Shown: piece after piece, positions 10,543 to 19,641 of the stretch
Position numbering within the stretch: the stretch's first letter is position 1
Layout: each line of letters opens with the position of its first letter
NCBI GenBank assembly: GCA_902810765.1
Contig: CADDYR010000011.1
Coordinates: forward strand, 1 to 32,005
DNA: 32,005 bases
From: Chloroflexota bacterium
GTDB lineage: Bacteria > Chloroflexota > Chloroflexia > Thermobaculales > Thermobaculaceae
Reading direction: 5' to 3'
Made by a program: the position numbers and the translations under genes
The notes under the pieces: model-generated
Seen by the model: the letters and a program-made list of their open reading frames with translations, nothing else
Databases searched by the model: none
What the model was told of the DNA's origin: nothing

Positions 10543-11382
10543 CTAGGCAGTCGCCGGACGCCTCTCCTCCTCTTCCTGTTCTCCGGCACCGTGGCCCGTC
10601 ACCGCGAGCGTGATGTACGCGAGACCGAGCAGCGCGAACACCAGCGCCTGCAGCAGCCCCACGAACAGCTCCCAGATCATGAAGATGATCGGCACGACCA
10701 CCGGCAGGATCGCCAGCGCGAACAAGCTCGAGAAGGCGAATATCACCGCGAGCAGCACCTCCCCGCCGAAGATGTTCGCGAAGAGACGGACGGTGAGCGA
10801 GATGATCCTGGCGAACTCGTCTATGATGTGGAACGGGTTGAGGAACTGCTTGAAGTGGCCCCAGAGCCCGTGCGCCGCGATTCCCGCGATCTGCACGATG
10901 ACGAGGGTCAGCGCCGCCATCGCGAGCGTCATGTTGATGTCGGAGGTGGGGGCGCGGAGCAGGGACACTTGCTCGTGGGAGACCGGGGACGTGACGTGTA
11001 TCGTGTCGACTCCGGGGATGATCTCCGTCCAGCTCGCGAAGATTATGTAGATGAAGATCGTCGCGATCAGCGGGAAGATCTTGCGGCCGACGTTCGTCCC
11101 GGCGGACTGCTCCACGATGCCCAGCATCGCCTCGAGTATCCACTCGATGAGGCTCTGCTTGCGGTTCGGGATGATCTTCGCGTTGCGCCCCAGCAGGTAG
11201 CCGATGATCACGAGGATCGCCATGACGACTACGGCGAGCGCCATCGTGTTCGTGATGTAGATCGGCCCGAGCTTGAAGATGGGCTCCGCCGTGAGGTTCG
11301 GCACGTGCAGCCCGCTGAGCGGGCCGCCGCCCTCGTTGCCCTGCGCGGCCACGGACGCCAGTTGACTCAGCCCAACCACCAC
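10543..11382 (-). CDS. atpB: ATP synthase F0 subunit a, GTG start
   Basis: AtpB is the membrane stator subunit with the two proton half-channels. Several hydrophobic helices are visible, and the essential arginine is Arg199 in ISLTVRLFANIFGGEVL. The polar C-terminus is short and acidic/basic (GEQEEEERRPATA). The start is GTG at 11382, directly abutting the TAA of the preceding atpZ-like gene, with AAGGA about 10 nt upstream; a second GTG follows immediately. Length is 279 residues. The DTIHVTSPVSHEQVSLLRAPTSDIN loop is typical of a-subunits from Gram-positive-type operons. Confidence 0.96.
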   Translation of the reverse strand: MVVGLSQLASVAAQGNEGGGPLSGLHVPNLTAEPIFKLGPIYITNTMALAVVVMAILVIIGYLLGRNAKIIPNRKQSLIEWILEAMLGIVEQSAGTNVGRKIFPLIATIFIYIIFASWTEIIPGVDTIHVTSPVSHEQVSLLRAPTSDINMTLAMAALTLVIVQIAGIAAHGLWGHFKQFLNPFHIIDEFARIISLTVRLFANIFGGEVLLAVIFAFSSLFALAILPVVVPIIFMIWELFVGLLQALVFALLGLAYITLAVTGHGAGEQEEEERRPATA

Positions 11383-11655
11383 TTACGACTGTTCCTTTCC
11401 ACCGGTCTCTTCGGTATCGCGATCAGTCCTGGGAGCGCTGCGCCTCGGGCTGGTGGGTATCAGCTTGTACAGGCTGTACCCCGACAGCACGAAGCCTACG
11501 AAGATCCCCACGATCAGAAACAGGGGAGATGTGCCGATCGCCCGATCGAGCAGGATGCCTCCCACCACCGAGCCGATGAGCTCGATGGCGATCGAGCACC
11601 CCACCTGCGTCACCAGGCCCAGAGCCCGGAGCCCCGAACGGTCGTCGTTGTCCAA
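11383..11655 (-). CDS. AtpZ/AtpI-like small membrane protein of the atp operon, TTG start
   Basis: A 90-residue protein with two hydrophobic segments (residues about 14-35 and 43-62) separated by a short loop (LDRAIGTSPLF), the pattern of the F0F1 ATPase gene1/AtpZ-AtpI group. Those proteins precede atpB in many operons and are linked to c-ring assembly or Mg2+/Ca2+ uptake. The tail is polar and basic/acidic. The start is TTG at 11655 with GGAG 7 nt upstream; no ATG is available. It is the first gene after the atp promoters and its stop abuts the atpB start. Assignment rests on topology and position, not on a catalytic motif. Confidence 0.8.
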   Translation of the reverse strand: MDNDDRSGLRALGLVTQVGCSIAIELIGSVVGGILLDRAIGTSPLFLIVGIFVGFVLSGYSLYKLIPTSPRRSAPRTDRDTEETGGKEQS

Positions 11656-11677
11656 GAAGGCTCTCCAACTTTCCGGG

Positions 11678-11708
11678 ATTATAACAGATCACCCGCAGAG
11701 CCTGTCGA
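11678..11708 (-). promoter_or_regulatory. atp operon promoter P2, consensus extended -10
   Basis: On the leftward strand the -10 is a perfect TATAAT (11678-11683) preceded by TG at the extended -10 position (TGTTATAAT). A TCGACA box (11703-11708, 5 of 6 to TTGACA) lies 19 nt upstream, slightly long, which an extended -10 tolerates. The predicted start near 11671 leaves about a 16-nt leader before the TTG of the first atp gene. Confidence 0.65.
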
Positions 11709-11711
11709 AGC

Positions 11712-11740
11712 AGTATAACAGTTTGTGAAAAAAATCACAA
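11712..11740 (-). promoter_or_regulatory. atp operon promoter P1, extended -10 with 17-nt spacing
   Basis: On the leftward strand TTGTGA (11735-11740) and TATACT (11712-11717) are separated by exactly 17 nt, and TG precedes the -10 in extended position (TGTTATACT). The predicted start is near 11705, roughly 50 nt before the first atp gene. The inverted repeat at 11720-11743 covers its -35 and spacer. Confidence 0.65.
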
Positions 11741-11743
11741 ACT
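11720..11743. promoter_or_regulatory. Perfect inverted repeat over the atp P1 promoter, candidate operator
   Basis: AGTTTGTGA and TCACAAACT are exact reverse complements around six A residues. The dyad covers the -35 and most of the spacer of P1, a location expected for a repressor operator. TGTGA/TCACA half-sites also resemble CRP/FNR-family recognition, but the spacing and regulator are unknown. No U-tract follows the dyad in the leftward direction, so it is a poor pyrG terminator. Confidence 0.5.
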
Positions 11744-11764
11744 TTGGGCGGCCTGGACGGGGGC

Positions 11765-14118
<2,354 letters not shown>

Positions 14119-14204
14119 ATCAGCTCACCTCTGCGTCCGTAGATACTTCCTGTACCTCGCTGTCGGCTACTAGACAAAAGTAACAGAAACCTGTCCCCGT
14201 TGGA

Positions 14205-14984
14205 CTACTCCGAATCCTCCGGATCCTCGGCACCCTCGTGCAGCTCCTTCCACAGATCTCTCACGACCCGTGCGGTCGTCTCGTAGTCGAAGCCCTGCCT
14301 GGCGAGGGAGCCGCCGAGCCTGCGCCTGAAGGTGGCGTAGTCGTCGAGCCTCGAGTAGGAGCGGAGGCGTGAGCGGGCCACCCGCATCGCGGCCTCGTGC
14401 TCGTCATCCGGCATCTGCTCCTCGATCGCCTGCTTCACCGTATCGCGGTCGAGCCCCTTCTGGAAGAGCTCGGCGCGTACCCTCCGCGCCCCCATCGGCT
14501 TGAACTGCTCGCGGTTCTGGATCCAGAACCGGGCGAACTCGGCGTCGTCCACGTAGCCGAGTCGCTTGAGGCGCTCGATGGCCTCGTTGCAGATCTCGTC
14601 CGGGAAGCCCTTCCGCGCGAGCCGCTGCCTGAGCTCGGCCTCGGATCGCGGCCTGTAGCTCAAGAGGCGGGCGCAGGCGTCGAAAGCCTTGCCCACCTCG
14701 TCGCGATGCATGGCATCGTCGAGCGCTTCCTGCTCGATCCTCGCCCCCTCGCGCAGGCCGAGCTCGTGCGCGAGCAGGGCGTCGAGGCTGAAGGCGAACC
14801 TGCCATCGACGTACACGTTCACACGGCTCGGGTTCCGCTGCTGGGGCTCGACGCCTGAGACCGTGGCTTCGCTAAAAGAGGGGCGGGGCCCCGGCCGGAA
14901 GGTCTCACTTCCGGAACTCTCGGAGCCCCGCTCCCGCGGAAGCCGGCTATCGGAGCTAGATCTCCTGTGGGGTGCCGTCTCCAC
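14205..14984 (-). CDS. recX: Regulatory protein RecX
   Basis: RecX binds RecA filaments and limits their extension. The conserved region starts at about residue 41 ([28 protein letters not shown]) and shows the repeated three-helix units: [40 protein letters not shown], and [20 protein letters not shown]. The only standard in-frame start upstream of that region is GTG at 14984, with GAGGA about 9 nt upstream, overlapping recA by 29 nt. The resulting first 40 residues are Ser/Arg/Pro-rich low complexity and coincide with a terminator-like RNA fold, so the true start may be non-canonical near residue 41. The family call is firm; the start is not. Confidence 0.92.
   Translation of the reverse strand: METAPHRRSSSDSRLPRERGSESSGSETFRPGPRPSFSEATVSGVEPQQRNPSRVNVYVDGRFAFSLDALLAHELGLREGARIEQEALDDAMHRDEVGKAFDACARLLSYRPRSEAELRQRLARKGFPDEICNEAIERLKRLGYVDDAEFARFWIQNREQFKPMGARRVRAELFQKGLDRDTVKQAIEEQMPDDEHEAAMRVARSRLRSYSRLDDYATFRRRLGGSLARQGFDYETTARVVRDLWKELHEGAEDPEDSE
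14874..14930 (-). terminator. recA-recX attenuator-like hairpin
   Basis: Directly after the recA stop the transcript can form an outer 6-bp stem (CGGGGC with GCCCCG, 14925-14930 and 14884-14889) and a perfect inner 7-bp stem (CCGGAAG with CTTCCGG, loop of 6, 14895-14914). It is followed by CCCCTCTTTTA. This resembles an intrinsic terminator that would uncouple abundant recA from scarce recX, as known between recA and recX in E. coli. The outer and inner stems are separated by unequal bulges, so strength is uncertain. Confidence 0.4.
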
Positions 14985-15987
14985 CGATCACTTCCTCGAT
15001 GCCCGGGCTGCCCGCCGACTTGATCCGGGCCTCGATCTCCTTCGCCACGTCGGGGTTCTGCTTCAGGTAGTCCTTCGCGTTCTCGCGCCCCTGACCGAGC
15101 CGCTCGTCCTCCAGATATATGAACGCGCCGCTCTTGCGCAGGATGCCCATCTCGAGCCCTACGTCTATCAGGTTGCCTTCCTTCGAGATCCCCTCGTTGA
15201 ACATTATATCGAACTCGGCGGTCCGGAACGGCGGCGCGACCTTGTTCTTGATGACCTTCACCCGCACCCGGTTGCCGAGGCTGTCCTGTCCCTGCTTGAT
15301 CGTCTCGACCCGACGCAGGTCCATTCGCACGGAGGCGTAGAAGGGCAGGGCCCGGCCGCCGCTGGTCGTCTCGGGGCTGCCGAACATGACGCCGATCTTC
15401 ATTCGGAGCTGGTTGATGAAGATCAGGCAGGTGCTGCTCTTGCTCACGGCACCGGCGAGCTTGCGCAGCGCCTGGCTCATGAGGCGCGCCTGGAGGCCGA
15501 CGTGGCTGTCACCCATCTCGCCCTCGATCTCGGCCCGGGGCACGAGCGCCGCGACGGAGTCTATCACCACCACGTCCACCCCGCCGCTGCGCACCAGCAT
15601 CTCGGCGATCTCGAGCGCCTGCTCGCCCGTGTCGGGCTGGCTGACGAGCAGGTCCTCGAGGTTCACGCCGCATCGCTGGGCGTAGACCGGATCGAACGCG
15701 TGCTCGGCGTCTATGTAGGCCGCGACCCCGCCCAGCTTCTGGGCCTCGGCGATTATGTGCTGCGCGAGGGTGGTCTTGCCCGAGGACTCGGCGCCGTAGA
15801 TCTCGACTATCCGGCCCTTCGGCACGCCGCCGATCCCCAGCGCGAGGTCCAGCGCGATCGAGCCGGTGGGGATGGCCTCGACGTGCAGGTCCGGCCCGCC
15901 AGCGCCCATGCGCATGATCGAGCCGGTGCCGAACGCGCGCTCGATCTGGGAGATCGCACTCTCAAGGGCCTTGCTTCGCTCGCTCAT
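14956..15987 (-). CDS. recA: Recombinase RecA
   Basis: RecA catalyses strand exchange and activates LexA cleavage. The Walker A box is GAESSGKT at residues 65-72, with [24 protein letters not shown] (Walker B), the SNQL-type [37 protein letters not shown] loop-2 region, and the usual C-terminal domain ending in acidic residues. The ATG at 15987 matches the family start ([19 protein letters not shown]) and has GAGGTG 4 nt upstream; the longer frame to 16068 would run through the promoter. Length is 343 residues. recX follows with overlap. Confidence 0.98.
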   Translation of the reverse strand: MSERSKALESAISQIERAFGTGSIMRMGAGGPDLHVEAIPTGSIALDLALGIGGVPKGRIVEIYGAESSGKTTLAQHIIAEAQKLGGVAAYIDAEHAFDPVYAQRCGVNLEDLLVSQPDTGEQALEIAEMLVRSGGVDVVVIDSVAALVPRAEIEGEMGDSHVGLQARLMSQALRKLAGAVSKSSTCLIFINQLRMKIGVMFGSPETTSGGRALPFYASVRMDLRRVETIKQGQDSLGNRVRVKVIKNKVAPPFRTAEFDIMFNEGISKEGNLIDVGLEMGILRKSGAFIYLEDERLGQGRENAKDYLKQNPDVAKEIEARIKSAGSPGIEEVIGGDGTPQEI

Positions 15988-15999
15988 CGAACACCTCGA

Positions 16000-16015
16000 T
16001 CTACCGCTTGGTAGA
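16000..16015. promoter_or_regulatory. Perfect palindrome in the recA leader
   Basis: TCTACC and GGTAGA are exact reverse complements around a 4-nt centre, just upstream of the recA Shine-Dalgarno. It overlaps the SOS-like dyad at 16012-16027 by four bases. It could be a second operator half, or an RNA hairpin affecting translation. Confidence 0.35.
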
Positions 16016-16027
16016 ACATATTTTCTA
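16012..16027. promoter_or_regulatory. Candidate LexA (SOS) box of recA
   Basis: TAGAA and TTCTA flank a 6-nt centre. Read as GAAC-ATAT-TTTC it matches 7 of 8 fixed positions of the GAAC-N4-GTTC SOS box used by Firmicutes and Actinobacteria. It begins about 6 nt after the predicted recA transcription start, a normal operator position. The lexA gene is not in the window, so the lineage's true motif is unknown. Confidence 0.5.
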
Positions 16028-16039
16028 ATGCGACAAGCA

Positions 16040-16068
16040 ATTTTAGCGCCGTTCGCGGTCGGTGTCAA
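16040..16068 (-). promoter_or_regulatory. recA promoter
   Basis: On the leftward strand a perfect TTGACA (16063-16068) and TAAAAT (16040-16045, 5 of 6) are separated by 17 nt, the consensus arrangement for the main sigma factor. The predicted start is near 16033, giving a leader of about 46 nt that contains the SOS-like dyad and the second palindrome. Confidence 0.7.
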
Positions 16069-16125
16069 ACCCGCCCGACGGGCCCGAAAGCCCCGTCCCC
16101 CTACGATCCGAGAGCGTGCGCCCCC

Positions 16126-16617
16126 TCAGCTCGTGAAGTCCGCCCCGAGCCCGTACATGCCGAGGGTGAGCGAGACCTCGCCGCCGTGGTGCAGGTCGTG
16201 CTCGAGCACGTGCCACACGATCCAGGCGCGCGACAGCTGCACCTGCTCGCCATCCCAGTCGTCGGGGAAGGTCTGTTGCATGTCCGCAGGACTCCAGCGG
16301 GCCAGGCAATCGGCCATCAACTGCCAGGAGAGGTCGAGGCCCCGCACCAGCTCGGCGGCCGACAGGGCGGGCCCGCCCGGCTCATCCCAGCGCACCTCGG
16401 CCACGTCCGCGCTGGCGTCCTCCCCCAGGGTTTCGGTGAACCAGCCGACACGGCAGCCGATGATGTGCGCGACGTTCTCGCCGATGGAGCGCAGGCCCGG
16501 CGCAGCGCGCAGTGCGAGCTGCTCGGCGGTGAGCGGCGCCACCGCCGCCTGGAGGCGATCCTGGTACGCCTGCCACGAGGTATAGAAAGTCGTGAGTGTG
16601 AAGTCGTCTTCAGCCAT
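16126..16617 (-). CDS. DinB family protein
   Basis: A 163-residue DinB/YfiT-like four-helix protein. The family's metal-binding histidines are present: His51 in IGENVAHIIGCRVGWF, and His140 and His144 in WHVLEHDLHHGGE. Members act as metal-dependent hydrolases or thiol transferases, but the substrate cannot be read from the sequence. The ATG at 16617 has AAAGGAG about 8 nt upstream. It follows a second DinB-like gene in the same direction. It lies just upstream of the recA promoter, but the shared dinB name does not imply an SOS role and this is not DNA polymerase IV. Confidence 0.85.
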   Translation of the reverse strand: MAEDDFTLTTFYTSWQAYQDRLQAAVAPLTAEQLALRAAPGLRSIGENVAHIIGCRVGWFTETLGEDASADVAEVRWDEPGGPALSAAELVRGLDLSWQLMADCLARWSPADMQQTFPDDWDGEQVQLSRAWIVWHVLEHDLHHGGEVSLTLGMYGLGADFTS

Positions 16618-16673
16618 TTACCCATCTCCTTTGCGCGTGCACAGGCGACCCGATGGCCCGCCCCCGCACGCGC

Positions 16674-17234
16674 TCAGCTACTGCCGGGGTCACCCTTCGC
16701 TCGCACGCCCCAGTCGAGGTCCGCGCCCCCGATGCCGTGCTGCCCGAGAAAGAGGCTCAGCTGGGCCGCGTGTTCCTGGACGTGGCGCATGTTGTAGAGC
16801 TGCAGCTCCAGAGAGCTGATCGGCCGCCCCTCCGACCAGGGATACTCGACGGGCCGGCTCGCCTGCTCGTCCGTCAGCGCTACCAGCGTCGCGCGGCACT
16901 TCCGGCGCGTGGAGGCGAGATATACGCACAGCTCCTCCTTCGTATAGGGCCGCTCGGGCATCGCCTCCACGGAGTCCAGCTCCCCTTGGGCAAACGGAGC
17001 AGGGGGAGCGAACTCCTCCTCCGGGGCGCCCGAGAGATACAGGTCGAGCCAGACGAGCGTATGAAAGGAGACGTACCAGAATTCCGCGAACTGCGGCGGG
17101 AAGCCTGGTGGCGGAGGGTTGGGCCAGAGGCGCTGCGTCCAGAGCGAGGTGGGGCAGGCCACCAGGGCGTTCTCGAGCATGTCGATGGCCGCGCCGAACT
17201 GCCGCCACAGGGCGGTGCTCCACGTGGTTTCCAT
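16674..17234 (-). CDS. DinB-like four-helix protein
   Basis: A 186-residue protein with the same likely fold as its downstream neighbour but low similarity. Candidate metal ligands are His58 in VSFHTLVWLDLYLSG, and His151 and His155 in YNMRHVQEHAAQLSLFLGQHG, the DinB/DUF664-like spacing. The ATG at 17234 has GGAGG about 6 nt upstream; an extension to 17279 lacks a ribosome binding site. It sits 123 nt after thyX and 56 nt before the second DinB gene, so the pair is probably one transcript. Confidence 0.75.
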   Translation of the reverse strand: METTWSTALWRQFGAAIDMLENALVACPTSLWTQRLWPNPPPPGFPPQFAEFWYVSFHTLVWLDLYLSGAPEEEFAPPAPFAQGELDSVEAMPERPYTKEELCVYLASTRRKCRATLVALTDEQASRPVEYPWSEGRPISSLELQLYNMRHVQEHAAQLSLFLGQHGIGGADLDWGVRAKGDPGSS

Positions 17235-17357
17235 TGTGACCTCCCTCCTGGGGCTGCCTCCCCCGGTCCGCAGACCCACCCCAGTCTACCTGACGAATCG
17301 TCGTCCGATGCTACCGGTGGGTCACGGTCACGACCTTGCGTGCGGGCAAACAGGATG

Positions 17358-18245
17358 TCAGCCTGGCGACGCCTCCGGATCCGCGGGGCCGGAGCCCGGG
17401 CCCTTCGGACGCCCCGCGCTCAGTGCCCGCCGATGCTCCTCGAACACGGCGAACACGACGTCCTTGTGGGGCCGGACCTTGCAGTGGCCGTCCCGGTTGC
17501 GCGACTCGTCGCAGTAGCCCAGCGACACGCATTTGATCACGAGGAACTGCGAGAGGAACGGCGAGGCGCGCCTGACCTCCGCCTTGATCAGCGCGAACAG
17601 CTTGCGTATCTCCCACTGCGCCATCGTGCACAGCCTGAGCCCGCACATGTGGATCAGCTCGCGCAGGTTCACCGTCATGATCAGGTTCGTCTGCATCCCG
17701 TTCGGGAAGAGGAAGCGCGCGTCCTCCGCCGGCACGTCGTGGTCCAGCAGCTCCTTGTACAGCGCAACGTTCCCCTCCACCGCCTCGGCGAACCGCTCGC
17801 GGACCTCGTCGTCCCCCTCGATGGACGCGGGCACCGTGTAGTCAGGGTGCTTGTACTTCACGTACCGCTGCGACTGCTGGTCGAAGCTCACGCCCATTCT
17901 GTGGCGCACGAGCTGATGGGTGAGCGACCGCGACACCCCCGAGATGGCGAAGGTGAACACGATGTGCTCGATCACCGTGCCGTGCCCGCTCTCCACGATC
18001 TGTCGGATGAGCCGGTGCATCTTCTCCTCGGGCACCTTCCCATCTTGCACGTCGCGCCAGATGTCCTGGGGCAGCTTCTCCGAGTAGCAGGTGCGCGCCG
18101 CGGTGTAGGCCAGCGGCACGTAGTACTTCTGCGCGATCTCGGGGGTGGGGAAGAGCAGCTGCACGCGGATGTCCGTGTCGCGCGCCGCGCGGCCGCGCCC
18201 GTTCCTCGGTGGAGTCTGCTGATTTACCGTGGTCTCCTGAGCCAT
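17358..18245 (-). CDS. thyX: Flavin-dependent thymidylate synthase ThyX
   Basis: ThyX makes dTMP from dUMP using FAD, NADPH and methylene-tetrahydrofolate. The signature RHR-x7-S is at residues 114-125 (RHRMGVSFDQQSQRY), and FAD-binding segments such as ESGHGTVIEHIVFTFAISGVSRSLTHQLVRHR precede it; QWEIRKLFALIKAEVRRASP is in the C-terminal half. Length is 295 residues; the N-terminal ~22 residues form a polar extension. The ATG at 18245 has a near-perfect GGAGGTG upstream. The presence of ThyX suggests that classical ThyA may be absent, but this cannot be checked here. It precedes two DinB-like genes on the same strand. Confidence 0.96.
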   Translation of the reverse strand: MAQETTVNQQTPPRNGRGRAARDTDIRVQLLFPTPEIAQKYYVPLAYTAARTCYSEKLPQDIWRDVQDGKVPEEKMHRLIRQIVESGHGTVIEHIVFTFAISGVSRSLTHQLVRHRMGVSFDQQSQRYVKYKHPDYTVPASIEGDDEVRERFAEAVEGNVALYKELLDHDVPAEDARFLFPNGMQTNLIMTVNLRELIHMCGLRLCTMAQWEIRKLFALIKAEVRRASPFLSQFLVIKCVSLGYCDESRNRDGHCKVRPHKDVVFAVFEEHRRALSAGRPKGPGSGPADPEASPG

Positions 18246-18325
18246 ATGCACCTCCCGCCTCCAGTCGGGCGGATACGCCGCAAGCCGGCCACCCAATCCC
18301 TCATTCCGGGTCCCGGCCCCTCCCG

Positions 18326-18558
18326 GTCATCCTGAGGCCGGCCCCTTATGTGTCACTCTGAGGTTCCCTCTACCACGTGTCGCTCCTAAGCCCCACCTCT
18401 GCCCATCATCCCGTGGCCCCATCACCCACTGTCATTCTGAGGCCCGAAGGGCCGAAGAATCCCTACCACGTCCTTCGCGACACCCACCCTTTCCCCTCGC
18501 TCCTCAGACCTTCAGCGTGATCCCCTCCCAGATCCTTCGCCTTCGGCTCAGGATGACA
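18326..18558. repeat. MITE-like repeat region with TGTCATYCTGAG ends
   Basis: The gap 18246-18712 holds several copies of a terminal motif. GTCATCCTGAGG is at 18326 and TGTCACTCTGAGG at 18351. A paired element has its left end at 18429-18461 (TGTCATTCTGAGGCCCGAAG onward) and an inverted right end CTCAGGATGACA at 18547-18558. The ends are imperfect inverted repeats around about 85 bp, as in non-autonomous palindromic elements. No transposase or clear target duplication is seen. A 33-bp stretch recurs exactly, inverted, at 23064-23096. The remaining 18246-18325 shows no feature beyond a possible half-motif near 18301. Confidence 0.75.
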
Positions 18559-18687
18559 AAGGGTAGGTAGCATCAGGACGACAAGGATAAACGGCATCAG
18601 CACGACGACAGGATTAACGCCAAGGAAGAGATTGTCCAGTCGGTCACCGACTACCAGGCCGGCTGCCATGGGCACAATACCCGCCAT
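18559..18687 (-). pseudogene. Remnant of a small membrane-protein gene cut by the repeat
   Basis: From the ATG at 18687 the frame encodes about 42 residues with a hydrophobic character (GLVVGDRLDNLFLGVNP then a membrane-like segment VVVLMPFILVVLML). It then runs into the repeat end, after which the translation is repeat-derived (CHPEPKAKDLG). The pattern G-x-x-x-G-D-R-L-D plus a membrane segment resembles the AtpZ/AtpI group, but the match is short. No Shine-Dalgarno is evident and codon use is less GC-rich than neighbours. I read it as a truncated gene 5' end; a small expressed protein cannot be excluded. Confidence 0.3.
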
Positions 18688-18712
18688 GGTCCTGGGCCGC
18701 TGAGGCCCGGGC

Positions 18713-19105
18713 CTACCAACGGGCGAGCTCCGTCAGCTGGATGAGATTGCCGCAGGCGTCGTCCAGCACGGCAATGGTCGAGCCCGTCACCTGGGTTGGC
18801 GGCGTCGTGAAGTTGGCGCCGCGAGCCTTAATGCGCTCGTAATCGGCCCTCACCTCGTTCGTGTAGAACATCGCCGCTGGCTGGCCCTGCTCGAACATCG
18901 CCTGTTGGTAGGTTTTGGCGGCCGGGTTGTCGTTCAGCGCCAGCTGCAGCTCGGTGCCATCAGGCTCCTCGGGCGAGGCGACCGTCAGCCAGCGAAATGG
19001 ACCCTGCGAAACGTCGGCCTTTTTGACGAAGCCCAGCACCTCGGTGTAGAAGCGCAGGGCTTTGTCCTGGTCGTCCACGTAAATGCTGGTCAGCTTGATC
19101 TTCAC
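18713..19105 (-). CDS. VOC (glyoxalase/bleomycin-resistance fold) family protein, GTG start
   Basis: A 130-residue vicinal-oxygen-chelate protein with two beta-alpha-beta-beta-beta modules: LTSIYVDDQDKALRFYTEVLGFVKKAD, GTELQLALNDNPAAKTY, and MFYTNEVRADYERIKARGANFTTPPTQVTGSTIAVLDDACGNLIQLTEL. VOC metal ligands usually come from a His and Glu on these strands; here the first strand lacks the expected His, so it may not be a glyoxalase I. The GTG at 19105 has AGGAGG 9 nt upstream; the ATG at 19141 has no ribosome binding site. It is divergent from the DUF2203 gene. Lower GC than neighbours could mean transfer. Confidence 0.82.
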   Translation of the reverse strand: MKIKLTSIYVDDQDKALRFYTEVLGFVKKADVSQGPFRWLTVASPEEPDGTELQLALNDNPAAKTYQQAMFEQGQPAAMFYTNEVRADYERIKARGANFTTPPTQVTGSTIAVLDDACGNLIQLTELARW

Positions 19106-19248
19106 GTGGATGTTCCTCCTAGGTATATCCTTTATGCCCAATTCTATGGGTCAGCCTATCCGCTCACCGGTTTGGTTGCAAACGTCTGGGCTCTGGCACG
19201 CTTCTTGGTTGGGTTTACGCGGGAGATTGGAGACGAGAGGGAGCTTCG

Positions 19249-19641
19249 ATGCCGAGGGTCTGGACGGTGGACGAGGCGAACGCGGTCCTGCCCCAGCTGC
19301 GCGAGATACTGACCGTCCTCATCGAGCAGAAGAGTCGCGCCGAGCTCGCCCAGGCGTCGCTACAGGAGCTGGAGATGCAGCGACGGGGCAACGGTCACGA
19401 CCTCGAGCCGGAGCTGGAGTTCCGGAGAAGGCGGCTGCGCGAGGCCGTGGCTCAGGTGCGGCAGAGCATCGAGCAGGTCGCGAATATGGGCTGCGAGGTC
19501 AAGGACCTGGACACGGGGCTCGTGGACTTCCCGAGCGTGCGCGACGGGCGGGAGGTCCTGCTATGCTGGCAGATGTCCGAGCCCAGGGTGATGTACTGGC
19601 ACGACCCCGAGTCGGGATTCGCCGGACGAAAGCCGCTCTAG
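19249..19641 (+). CDS. DUF2203 family protein
   Basis: A 130-residue mostly helical protein matching DUF2203: MPRVWTVDEANAVLPQLREILTVLIEQKSRAEL at the start, a coiled-coil-like middle rich in Glu/Arg/Gln, and the conserved ending CEVKDLDTGLVDFPSVRDGREVLLCWQMSEPRVMYWHDPESGFAGRKPL. Function is unknown. The ATG at 19249 follows a purine-rich GAGGGAG stretch about 6 nt upstream. Its stop overlaps the recF stop on the other strand within a shared CTAG. Confidence 0.88.
   Translation: MPRVWTVDEANAVLPQLREILTVLIEQKSRAELAQASLQELEMQRRGNGHDLEPELEFRRRRLREAVAQVRQSIEQVANMGCEVKDLDTGLVDFPSVRDGREVLLCWQMSEPRVMYWHDPESGFAGRKPL

Noticed and set aside
19194-19208. Sigma-54-like site TGGCACG-N4-TTGG before DUF2203
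   Set aside because: The -12 element is TTGG instead of TTGC, losing the critical GC pair, and nothing else supports sigma-54 control here.
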